Source: Halomonas sp. (GTDB taxonomy: Bacteria > Pseudomonadota > Gammaproteobacteria > Pseudomonadales > Halomonadaceae). Taken from it: DNA of 6,785 bases. Below the pieces are notes generated by a model. The model saw nothing but the letters and a program-made list of their open reading frames with translations. It had not been told where the DNA came from and searched no databases. Where the stretch lies: the NCBI GenBank assembly GCA_007116835.1, contig SKHS01000093.1, positions 1-6,785 on the forward strand, written 5' to 3'. Position 1 is the first letter of the stretch. Each line of letters opens with the position of its first letter. Shown here piece after piece: positions 1 through 6,731 of this stretch. A program made the position numbers and the translations under genes.

Positions 1-16
1 AGCCAAAAAAAGAATC

Positions 17-42
17 AAAAAAAACCCGCAACAGCGGGTTTT
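17..42 (-). terminator. Intrinsic (Rho-independent) terminator after aroB
   Basis: Read on the minus strand, a perfect 9-bp stem (AAAACCCGC / GCGGGTTTT, plus-strand arms 21-29 and 34-42) closes a 4-nt loop and runs into eight T residues (17-24), with a second T7 run at 5-11. This is a textbook intrinsic terminator lying about 42 bases after the aroB stop codon. It marks the probable end of the pilM-aroB transcript, so a gene further left would need its own promoter. On the plus strand the stem is followed by only four T residues, so activity in that direction would be weaker. Confidence 0.9.
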
Positions 43-84
43 CAGTAGAAGGATAGTGAGCCTTACGCGGCCTTTTAGCTGCTA

Positions 85-1191
85 TTAACTACGCGGATAG
101 TGATTGAGTAGCTCGCGCAGCGTGTCAGGTGGCGTTGCATCGCTGATACATGCGGTGCCAGGTGCTGTTAATAATACCAAGCGGAGTTTTTCATCAATGT
201 TCTTCTTATCGAGGCGCATCCGCGATAAAAAGTCGTCAGCCAGCATGTCTGCGGGGGCTGCTAAGGGCAGTCCGGCACTCTCAATCACTGCGTTAGCACG
301 CGCCAGCGCCCTGCTATCAATCCAGCCAAGCTGATAAGAAAGCGTGGCAGCCATCGCCATCCCAGCGCCAACGGCTTCGCCATGCAGCCAATTGCCGTAA
401 CCTTGATGCGCTTCAATGGCATGACCGAAGGTATGGCCTAGGTTCAGCAACGCACGAACACCCTGCTCGGTTTCATCTTCCGCCACAATATCAGCTTTAA
501 TCTGGCAGCTTTGGGCAATCGCTTCAGCAATCACTGCAGGCTCAACACTGCGTAGCGCCTGCATGTTCTCTTCTAGCCAGCCTAGGAAACGCTCGTCGCG
601 AATCAGGCCATATTTGATCACCTCCGCCAAGCCAGCCGAAAGCTCTCGCCCAGGCAGCGTGGTTAAGGTATCGATATCAACGATGACGGCTTTTGGCTGC
701 CAAAATGCGCCAATCATGTTTTTACCCAGCGGATGATTGACGCCGGTTTTGCCGCCCACCGAGGAATCAACCTGGGAAAGCAGCGTAGTTGGCACCTGAA
801 TAAAAGCCACGCCACGCTGATAAGCGGCTGCGGCATAACCAACCATATCGCCAATCACACCGCCCCCTAAAGCAACCAGCGTACAGCGGCGATTGAAACC
901 CGCATCTAACAGCGCATCCCAAATCCGGCTTACTTGCTCAATGGTTTTGTACTGTTCGCCGTCAGGCAACACCACGGTGCGAACCTCTAAATGATCCGGC
1001 AAACTGGCACAGAGCGCTTCTAAATAGAGCGGCGCGATAGTCTCATTGGTCACCACCATCACCTGCTGGCCAGCAAGGTAAGGCACCAGCACATTGGCGC
1101 GCGTTAACAGTCCAACGCCGATATGAATGGGGTAACTTCGCTCGCCTAGCGCGACAGTGAGTGTGCGCTGAGCACTTGTCATTTCAGTCAT
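85..1191 (-). CDS. aroB: 3-dehydroquinate synthase AroB
   Basis: AroB converts DAHP to 3-dehydroquinate in the cytoplasm, the second step of the shikimate pathway, using NAD+ and a divalent metal. The protein has 368 residues, normal for the family. The N-terminal NAD-binding half carries GGGVIGD (109-115) and PTTLLSQVDSSVGGKTG (134-150). The metal ligands expected by analogy with the fungal enzyme are all present: Glu190 (AEVIKYG), His253 (LGHTFGHA) and His270 (LHGEAV). The substrate-contact residues Asp142, Lys148, Lys157, Asn158, Lys193, Arg246 and Asn250 also line up. The start ATG shares an ATGA overlap with the aroK stop and has AAGG seven bases upstream; a second ATG at codon 4 is possible but less well placed. 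The gene ends with tandem stops TAA TAG. All catalytic positions are intact, so a working enzyme is expected. Confidence 0.97.
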   Translation of the reverse strand: MTEMTSAQRTLTVALGERSYPIHIGVGLLTRANVLVPYLAGQQVMVVTNETIAPLYLEALCASLPDHLEVRTVVLPDGEQYKTIEQVSRIWDALLDAGFNRRCTLVALGGGVIGDMVGYAAAAYQRGVAFIQVPTTLLSQVDSSVGGKTGVNHPLGKNMIGAFWQPKAVIVDIDTLTTLPGRELSAGLAEVIKYGLIRDERFLGWLEENMQALRSVEPAVIAEAIAQSCQIKADIVAEDETEQGVRALLNLGHTFGHAIEAHQGYGNWLHGEAVGAGMAMAATLSYQLGWIDSRALARANAVIESAGLPLAAPADMLADDFLSRMRLDKKNIDEKLRLVLLTAPGTACISDATPPDTLRELLNHYPRS

Positions 1192-1754
1192 TGCGATACC
1201 TTTTTGCTCTTTACCCGCGCAATTTCCAGCGGGTCAACCAAGCGGTGAACACGCCGCAGAATTTCATTAACCACGGCGCGCGGGCTACGGCGGTCAGTGC
1301 GCACAGTGATGTCGGACGTTGCCCGGTACAGCGGATCACGGGTGGCGAACATATCGATCAACACCTGTTCACGGTTATCGCACTGCAGCAGCGGGCGATT
1401 ACGGTCTTTAGCGGTACGTTTCAGCTGTTGATCGACAGTGGTTAGCAAATAGATCACGGTGCCACGCTCGCGTAGAGCACGGCGGTTTTCCTCACGCAGT
1501 ACCGCACCACCGCCGGTAGCCACCACTACATTGGGCAACTGAGTGAGTTCATCAATCATTTGGCTTTCGCGCTGACGAAAACCAGGCTCACCTTCAACGT
1601 CAAAAATCCAAGGAATATCCGCACCGCAGCGGTCTTGTATGGCGTGATCGCTGTCAAAAAACGGGCGTGACAGTTCCGCTGCAAGTAAGCGGCCTATGGT
1701 ACTTTTACCAGCCCCCATGGGGCCTATTAGATAAAGATTGGGTAAATCCTGCAT
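1188..1754 (-). CDS. aroK: Shikimate kinase AroK
   Basis: Shikimate kinase transfers the ATP gamma-phosphate to the 3-hydroxyl of shikimate in the cytoplasm. It is a P-loop NMP-kinase-fold enzyme. The Walker A motif GPMGAGKST spans 11-19. Shikimate-binding residues are Asp35 (in DSD), Arg60 (GFRQRE) and the TGGGAV loop (80-85). The lid arginine is Arg120 (NRPLL), and Arg139 lies in the RDPLY motif. At 188 residues it is about 15 longer than E. coli AroK as I remember it; the excess is a basic C-terminal tail ending KSKKVSQ. The ATG overlaps the pilQ stop by one base (TGATG). No good Shine-Dalgarno sequence is visible, only a weak GGCGG, so translation probably depends on ribosomes finishing pilQ. 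The aroB start overlaps its stop (ATGA). The paralogue aroL is unlikely given this neighbourhood. Confidence 0.96.
   Translation of the reverse strand: MQDLPNLYLIGPMGAGKSTIGRLLAAELSRPFFDSDHAIQDRCGADIPWIFDVEGEPGFRQRESQMIDELTQLPNVVVATGGGAVLREENRRALRERGTVIYLLTTVDQQLKRTAKDRNRPLLQCDNREQVLIDMFATRDPLYRATSDITVRTDRRSPRAVVNEILRRVHRLVDPLEIARVKSKKVSQ
1198..1202 (-). promoter_or_regulatory. Ribosome-binding site of aroB inside the aroK tail
   Basis: On the minus strand AAGGT lies seven bases before the aroB ATG at 1191, embedded in the aroK codons for the last Lys-Lys-Val. It supports the first ATG rather than codon 4 as the aroB start and fits translational coupling through the ATGA overlap. Confidence 0.6.
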
Positions 1755-3784
1755 CAGCGAACCGCCAAGCCATCATCAAGTAGTCGTGGAGTAATAAAGA
1801 CCAATAACTCTACCTTTTCATTGCTCTCTTCGGTGTAGCGAAACAGCCGCCCAAGTAGGGGAAGATCCCCCAGCAGCGGCGTTTTCGCTATCTTGCTCAA
1901 CTGCTCTGTTGTCAAAATACCGCCTAACACTACCGTTTGACCATCATCAACTAACACTTGTGTTTGAATTTGGTTGGTATCAATCGGTGGCTCCCCACCA
2001 AATCCGCTTTCACGGAAGCTGTCATTTTTAATAACTAAATCCATAATAATGCGGTTATCAGGCGTAATCTGCGGCGTTACTTCCAAGGAAAGCTCGGCCT
2101 CTTTAAATTCAGTATCAGGATTCCCCTGGGCATCGACACTTTGGAAAGCACGCTCCTCACCCTGGCGAATGATTGCCGTACGCTGGTTAGCGGTGATCAC
2201 CCGCGGCTGGGAAATCGTTTGGCTTTTACCTTCGCTCTCTAGAGCGCGTAACTCAAGGTCAAGTAAGATATCACCAGACAGGTAGCCAAAGCTAAACCCG
2301 TTGGTGGCAGCCGCCGAGGAGCCCAAGTCAACCGCCAGCCCTGCCCTGGTTCGATTAATTCGGTCGGGGTTAACATTTCGCCGCTCAAATGCGCTGCTTT
2401 CATTTTGCTGAAAACCTCGGGTCGTCGACGCTCCCCAATTGATGCCTAGTTCCCGCGATGTCGCATCTCGGGCGATGACAATCCTGGCTTCAATTTGTAC
2501 CTGGCGCACGGCGACATCCAAACGGTCTAAGGTACGCATAATATCGCGCACTTGCTCTGCGGTATCTTGTACCAGCAGCGTGTTCGTGCGCTGATCAATA
2601 CTGACACGCCCACGGTCGGTTAACAGGCCAAAACCATCGCCACCCCGCAGTAACTGTGCCAGATCTTCAGCACGGGCATATTTTACGGCAATAAACTCGG
2701 TCACCAAGGGCGCTAATGTGTCACGCTGAGCGCGCGACTCGATCTCTTGCCGTTCAAGTGCAACTAGCTCGCTTGCGGGTGCGACGACAATAACATTGCC
2801 CTGCTTGCGGCTCGACAACCCCTGGCTCTGCAAAATCAACGCTAATGCCTGATCCCAGGGCACATCGTTCAGCGTGAGTGTCATGCGGCCTGAGACACTA
2901 TCGCTGGCCACCAGATTAAGCCCGGTAAACTCTGCCAGCTTGGCAAGGGCTGTCCGCACGTCAATATCTTGAAAATTGAGGCTCAGCCGTTCGCCGGTAA
3001 ATGCATTACTGTGCTGCTCGCGCTCTGGCGGGGGCGCTTGGCTTACTGGCTGAACGTCAATGGTTAAGGTGCGGCCACTCTGCGCTGACACCATCGCGCT
3101 AGGGCCATTAACCTGTAGCTCCAGCTGCGTACCCTGTTGACCAACCCGTGGCGTAATGCGCGTAACCGGGGTGGCAAAGTCCGCCACGTCATAGATGTGA
3201 TTGAGAGCATCCGATATCGTCACGTCTGGCAGCTCAGCAATCACGTTTCCACGACTGTCCTCTCGCACATTAGCGATAACACCGCTGCGATCAAACGTGA
3301 CCAGCACCCGCCCCGCGCCATTCACACCACCCCGGAAATCAATGTTTTCAATACGGGGCCCTTGGCTAGGCAGTTGAGTAGCCTGAGGCGCTGGCATAGA
3401 CGCGGAGCTCTCTGAGACGAGGGCAACTCTTAACTGATCACCAACTACACGAGAGGTGTAACCACGGGCTTCATTCAAATCAATCACGAGACGCGTTCGC
3501 CCGCTGCCTTCTAAAACGGTAACGCTCTTAACAACGCTGTTTTCGACCGCTACACGGCGTTGGGTTAAAGCACTTTGTGCACCGGCTAAATCAAGCGCTA
3601 AACGCGGTGGCGCTGCTAGCCGGTAGCCGCTGAGCTGGGCAACGCCACCGCTGAACTGCAACACAAGCTCGGTGTCGTTACGACTAGTTTGACGCACATC
3701 GACGCTCGTGAGCACTGACGCCATGCTGAACGACGGTATTAAAGCAATCAACAACAGCAACGTTCGATAACCTATAGCAGCCAT
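1754..3784 (-). CDS. pilQ: Type IV pilus outer-membrane secretin PilQ
   Basis: PilQ forms the multimeric outer-membrane channel through which the type IV pilus is extruded and retracted. From the chosen ATG it has 676 residues. A signal peptide (hydrophobic core about 9-17, likely cleavage after SMA at 22) is followed by two AMIN domains that probably bind peptidoglycan (about 24-120 and 144-245). A short secretin/TonB N-domain follows (about 265-335, with VPWDQALALIL at 308-318), then a NolW-type repeat (about 360-425). The C-terminal secretin core (about 500-668) carries the signature region VDDGQTVVLGGI (612-623), then TPLLGDLPLLGRLF (635-648) and ELLVFITPRL (659-668). The ATG at 3784 was chosen because it gives a compact signal peptide and has GGA eight bases upstream. 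A TTG at 3829 would add 15 residues and overlap pilP. The start is the uncertain point; the identity is not. Confidence 0.95.
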   Translation of the reverse strand: MAAIGYRTLLLLIALIPSFSMASVLTSVDVRQTSRNDTELVLQFSGGVAQLSGYRLAAPPRLALDLAGAQSALTQRRVAVENSVVKSVTVLEGSGRTRLVIDLNEARGYTSRVVGDQLRVALVSESSASMPAPQATQLPSQGPRIENIDFRGGVNGAGRVLVTFDRSGVIANVREDSRGNVIAELPDVTISDALNHIYDVADFATPVTRITPRVGQQGTQLELQVNGPSAMVSAQSGRTLTIDVQPVSQAPPPEREQHSNAFTGERLSLNFQDIDVRTALAKLAEFTGLNLVASDSVSGRMTLTLNDVPWDQALALILQSQGLSSRKQGNVIVVAPASELVALERQEIESRAQRDTLAPLVTEFIAVKYARAEDLAQLLRGGDGFGLLTDRGRVSIDQRTNTLLVQDTAEQVRDIMRTLDRLDVAVRQVQIEARIVIARDATSRELGINWGASTTRGFQQNESSAFERRNVNPDRINRTRAGLAVDLGSSAAATNGFSFGYLSGDILLDLELRALESEGKSQTISQPRVITANQRTAIIRQGEERAFQSVDAQGNPDTEFKEAELSLEVTPQITPDNRIIMDLVIKNDSFRESGFGGEPPIDTNQIQTQVLVDDGQTVVLGGILTTEQLSKIAKTPLLGDLPLLGRLFRYTEESNEKVELLVFITPRLLDDGLAVR

Positions 3785-3802
3785 AAGTGATATCCGTATC
3801 TG

Positions 3803-3822
3803 ATAGCGAGTGAAAACGCTAT
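3803..3822 (-). other. Small inverted repeat at the pilP-pilQ junction
   Basis: Perfect 6-bp arms (ATAGCG / CGCTAT) surround an 8-base loop, spanning the pilP stop codon and ending 18 bases before the favoured pilQ ATG. It is not followed by a T tract, so it is not an intrinsic terminator. It could form an mRNA hairpin affecting pilQ initiation, but a 6-bp stem is short and may be chance. Confidence 0.35.
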
Positions 3823-4367
3823 TCCTCAAGAGTGAGCGTCACCTGACGCTCCTGCCAACCCTGTTGAGGGCTAAAAACGCGTTCAACAACGATAATGTCT
3901 TGCGATCCAATGCGGTCAATAAAACCATGATGGGGGCCTAGATAGTTACCTTTTCGAACGCTGACGATGTCTCCCTCAGGCGATTCAATCAATGCCGCTT
4001 GCTGCTCGCCCATCCGCAGCGTTCCTACCAAGCGCAGCGTTTGCAGCTCGAAGCGCTCTAAAGGCTCTGGCGAGCGCTGCTGATCAGGTGTTAACGCACT
4101 CATTGTCTGTTCAACCGTCGCTTCATCGCCATACGCTCCTTCGTGCCCGGCTTCGCGCACTCCCTGCGGCGCTAGAAAAGGGCTGCGCATATCGCCATAA
4201 CGATAATCAAGCGACTGATAGACTGGCAGCGTGCTCACCACAGAGGCCGCTGGCCCTTCAGTAGAGCGACGTATCTCTTCCAGAGTTTGGTCTAGTTGCT
4301 CAAGCTGTGGGTCGCTACAGCCCGCCAAACCAGCAGCACACAGCAGGATTAACAAGAAGCGTTTCAC
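3819..4367 (-). CDS. pilP: Type IV pilus assembly lipoprotein PilP
   Basis: PilP is a periplasmic lipoprotein that links the inner-membrane PilN/PilO pair to the PilQ secretin. The 182-residue protein opens with a lipoprotein signal (MKRFLLILLCAAGLAGC) with lipobox LAGC and Cys17 as the lipidated residue. A long, probably flexible stretch follows (about 20-100), including the RSPF element (61-64) typical of the part that contacts PilN/PilO. The C-terminal beta-rich domain runs from about 101 to 180: PLERFELQTLRLVGTL, then VRKGNYLGPHHGFIDRI. The start codon is GTG at 4367, within a GTGA overlap with the pilO stop. It is supported by a strong AGGAGG ten bases upstream and by the signal peptide starting exactly there. 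The residue after Cys17 is Ser, not the Asp that marks inner-membrane retention in enterics. Confidence 0.95.
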   Translation of the reverse strand: MKRFLLILLCAAGLAGCSDPQLEQLDQTLEEIRRSTEGPAASVVSTLPVYQSLDYRYGDMRSPFLAPQGVREAGHEGAYGDEATVEQTMSALTPDQQRSPEPLERFELQTLRLVGTLRMGEQQAALIESPEGDIVSVRKGNYLGPHHGFIDRIGSQDIIVVERVFSPQQGWQERQVTLTLEE

Positions 4368-5029
4368 GGCGTGAGCCCCTCCTCTGCTAAAACCGCCTTG
4401 TAGCTGTAGGTGCGCGCAAGCAGCGTCATTCGTAGCATGTCGCCGCTATGTAGAGTGTCGCCATAATGATCTACCGGCGAGAGCATCAAATCATGCTGGG
4501 TCACCACTCGCGCTAAATTACTAATGTCCGCCGCAAATTGCGCTAGCGCATGATAGCCCCCACGTACCTGGATATCGAAAGGGTGCTCAATATAGTGCGC
4601 GCTGCTCACTGTGGGCTTTAAATGAACCGACTCAATGATAAGTCGATGCGCGATAGCAGCGTCACTAATGCTGTCCAATAATGAAGGGATCTCTGCACTG
4701 GTCGGCAACATCGCTTGTCTCTGCGCCATCTGGTCTTCAAGCACAGCTACTTGACGATGCCTATCGGGTAACAAGGCGGCTTCAGAGGCATTATGCCGAT
4801 ACGCTTCTAATAAGTGCGCTTCTTGGCGCTGCTCGGCGGCAAGTAAGTCCCGCGCCCCCACCACCTGCCACCCATACATAGCTGCAAAAGCAAGCGCAAA
4901 CACAAGCAGTGCAACTAACATTTTCAGCAACGATGGCCACTCACCCGCTTGTTTGATATCCAACGATTGCCAGTCAACATTTTGCAGGCGCTGCCACTCA
5001 TCTTTAAAACGTTCACGATTTAACGTCAT
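4364..5029 (-). CDS. pilO: Type IV pilus inner-membrane alignment protein PilO
   Basis: PilO is a bitopic inner-membrane protein that pairs with PilN and binds PilP, forming the alignment subcomplex between the PilM ring and the PilQ secretin. Its 221 residues fit the family. A cytoplasmic N-terminus (1-34, ending in AGEWPSLLK) leads into one membrane segment (about 36-56). A coiled-coil-prone region follows (about 60-107), then LPTSAEIPSLLDSISDAA (109-126). The periplasmic ferredoxin-like domain includes HPFDIQVRGGYHALAQFAADISNL (149-172). The ATG overlaps the pilN stop (ATGA), and GGAGG seven bases upstream supports it. The gene shares GTGA with pilP downstream. Assignment rests on topology, motif wording and position between pilN and pilP. 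Confidence 0.94.
   Translation of the reverse strand: MTLNRERFKDEWQRLQNVDWQSLDIKQAGEWPSLLKMLVALLVFALAFAAMYGWQVVGARDLLAAEQRQEAHLLEAYRHNASEAALLPDRHRQVAVLEDQMAQRQAMLPTSAEIPSLLDSISDAAIAHRLIIESVHLKPTVSSAHYIEHPFDIQVRGGYHALAQFAADISNLARVVTQHDLMLSPVDHYGDTLHSGDMLRMTLLARTYSYKAVLAEEGLTP
4378..4383 (-). promoter_or_regulatory. Strong ribosome-binding site of pilP
   Basis: The minus strand reads AGGAGG followed by ten bases and then the GTG at 4367. It is the best Shine-Dalgarno match in the cluster and decides for the GTG start of pilP. It lies inside the last codons of pilO. Confidence 0.8.
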
Positions 5030-5598
5030 GGTGCCACCTCCATAGAAGAGGCTGACTGACCAGGCGGCCGTTGGTTTACCTGAAACTGAAAAACGTGCTG
5101 ACTGCCGTTCTGCTCGCTGGCAACCTCTGACAACTGCGGCACACCAAACCCTGGCATATTGGCAATTTGGCGAAGCTGCTCAGACACTTGACGCTCGTTA
5201 CTGGCTACTGCAGACAGGCTCACATGCTCATTAGTGCGAGACAGGCGCTGATAGACGACGCCGTCCACCACGCTCGCCGCGATATCGTTAAACAGCCGCA
5301 CCGTACTTGTGCGTTCGTTATCTAGCATATGGAATACTGCCAGCTGCTCTGCCAAGCGTTCGGCGTCATCCTGATAACGTCGCCCATCGGCAATGTCATT
5401 ATTGAGCCGTGCAATGTGCGCAGATAAGTACGAATTGCGCTGTTGCTGGGCAGCCAGCTGCTGCTGATAACCATGCAAAACGAATAAACCAAACGCCACG
5501 CCCGCCAACAGCATTAACAACACAACGCCATAAAACTGCCGCGTACGCTTCTCTCGGCGCACTTCGCGCCAGGGTAAAAAATTGATCGTCACGCTCAT
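5026..5598 (-). CDS. pilN: Type IV pilus inner-membrane alignment protein PilN
   Basis: PilN is the inner-membrane partner of PilO and the docking point for cytoplasmic PilM. The 190-residue protein begins MSVTINFLPWR; INFLPWR (5-11) is the conserved cytoplasmic motif known from PilM-PilN structures to bind PilM. A basic stretch RREKRTR (14-20) precedes the single membrane segment (about 23-43). A glutamine-rich coiled-coil-prone region follows (about 45-90), then a periplasmic ferredoxin-like domain (about 95-176). The C-terminal tail (177-190) looks disordered. The ATG overlaps the pilM stop by one base (TAATG), with GAGGG seven bases upstream. The motif at the extreme N-terminus fixes the start firmly. 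Confidence 0.95.
   Translation of the reverse strand: MSVTINFLPWREVRREKRTRQFYGVVLLMLLAGVAFGLFVLHGYQQQLAAQQQRNSYLSAHIARLNNDIADGRRYQDDAERLAEQLAVFHMLDNERTSTVRLFNDIAASVVDGVVYQRLSRTNEHVSLSAVASNERQVSEQLRQIANMPGFGVPQLSEVASEQNGSQHVFQFQVNQRPPGQSASSMEVAP
5037..5041 (-). promoter_or_regulatory. Ribosome-binding site of pilO
   Basis: GGAGG on the minus strand, seven bases before the pilO ATG at 5029, lies within the last pilN codons. It confirms the pilO start at the ATGA overlap. Confidence 0.75.
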
Positions 5599-6731
5599 TA
5601 ACCCACCCTCATCGCCAATCCACTGGCCGTCAGCATCGCTGGGGCATCCTTGCTTAACGCCTCCATGTTTAGCCGCTTATTAATGCGCATCTGCTGGAAC
5701 GGGTTGGCGATAGTGACGGGGATACCGCTTTCATCGGCAATGCGCAGTGCCAAACCCGGAATCACGCTGGAACCCCCAGCCAATATAATCTGCTGAACGT
5801 CATACTGCCCACCTACAGCGTAATAGAGCTGCAGTAAACGTCTGACCTGTTGTACTAGCGTCGCGATAAAAGGTGCCAGTACTTTTGCTTGGTAGTCGTG
5901 AGCTAGGCCGCCATGTATTTTCGCAAACTCGGCCTCTTCAACCCTCATACGGTAGTACTCACAAATCGTCTCTGTGAGCTGGCGACCACCAAACAGCGTC
6001 TCGCGGCTATACACAACTCGACCGCCACGGACAACATGCAAGGCGCTCATACTAGCCCCTATATTAACTAGCCCGACACAGTCAGCTATACCATGCTCCC
6101 CCACTGAGCGCTTGTACTGCCCGGCTAACGCTCGCTCCATCGCCAAGGTTGTCAGGTCAACCGCGACTGGCTCCAGCTCAGCACGCTCCACTATGTCCGT
6201 CAGCTGGCGCACATCCTGCTGGCGGCAAGCCACCAATATGACCTCCTGCTGATCCTCATCCGGTGCGTCAGATACACCGTCTTTTATCGCCAGTCCCTGA
6301 ACATCCAAGCGCTGAAAATCGAATGCCACATCACTGAACGGAAACGGGATATAGCGGTCTGACTCGGCGGCTATACGCTCTTCGATTTCATCTTCACTTA
6401 ACGCCGCAGGGAAACGAAGCGTTTTGCTAATCGTGGCGCTCGCCGGAATGGCCACCGCCGCTTTACGCGTAGCAGGGTTTGCTTGCTCTACCGCACGTTT
6501 GAGAGCAGCCACCACCTCATTAATGTCGCGAATACGCCGCTCTACGACTGCGTTTTCGCGAAGTGGCTGCACAGCATGACTGTCTAGTTGATAACGTTCG
6601 TTTGGAGAGCGCTGTTGTTGACCGCTTTTTGTTTGACCACTAGTGCTGCACGATCGGAGCTCTAATAGCTTGACGGCCGTCGAGGTAATATCGACACCAA
6701 TCAACCCTTTACTAGGTGTGAAGAAGCGCAT
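5598..6731 (-). CDS. pilM: Type IV pilus cytoplasmic actin-like ATPase PilM
   Basis: PilM is a cytoplasmic actin/FtsA-like protein that binds ATP and the PilN N-terminus, forming the ring beneath the pilus alignment complex. The 377-residue protein has the expected nucleotide-binding elements: phosphate-1 IGVDITSTAVKLLEL (11-25), phosphate-2 GLVNIGASMSALHVV (220-234) and the adenosine motif IILAGGSSVIPGL (315-327). Other family wording includes AVAIPASATISKTLRFP (92-108) and ERIAAESDRYIPFPF (118-132). It is longer than the roughly 350 residues I recall for the family. The extra length seems to lie in a Ser/Gln-rich stretch at about 27-46 and an acidic loop at about 146-162. The ATG at 6731 has a modest GGAG ten bases upstream. 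It is the first gene of the cluster; the divergent neighbour is often a penicillin-binding protein 1A gene, which lies outside this window. Confidence 0.96.
   Translation of the reverse strand: MRFFTPSKGLIGVDITSTAVKLLELRSCSTSGQTKSGQQQRSPNERYQLDSHAVQPLRENAVVERRIRDINEVVAALKRAVEQANPATRKAAVAIPASATISKTLRFPAALSEDEIEERIAAESDRYIPFPFSDVAFDFQRLDVQGLAIKDGVSDAPDEDQQEVILVACRQQDVRQLTDIVERAELEPVAVDLTTLAMERALAGQYKRSVGEHGIADCVGLVNIGASMSALHVVRGGRVVYSRETLFGGRQLTETICEYYRMRVEEAEFAKIHGGLAHDYQAKVLAPFIATLVQQVRRLLQLYYAVGGQYDVQQIILAGGSSVIPGLALRIADESGIPVTIANPFQQMRINKRLNMEALSKDAPAMLTASGLAMRVG

Noticed and set aside
3803..3822. Hairpin between pilP and pilQ as a transcription terminator or attenuator
   Set aside because: The stem is only 6 bp with moderate GC and no following T tract, so termination is not supported.
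3785..3829. TTG at 3829 as the annotated start of pilQ
   Set aside because: It gives an unusually long n-region before the signal-peptide core, and a rare start codon inside pilP. The ATG at 3784 gives a compact signal peptide with a plausible ribosome-binding site. Kept as an alternative, not excluded.
104..4881. Several plus-strand open frames of 66-103 codons (for example at 104-334, 1161-1445, 1974-2285, 3137-3415, 3992-4264, 4681-4881), and another at 5974-6252
   Set aside because: Each lies fully opposite a confidently identified minus-strand gene or straddles two of them, has no recognisable domain, and is in the size range expected by chance in sequence of this composition.
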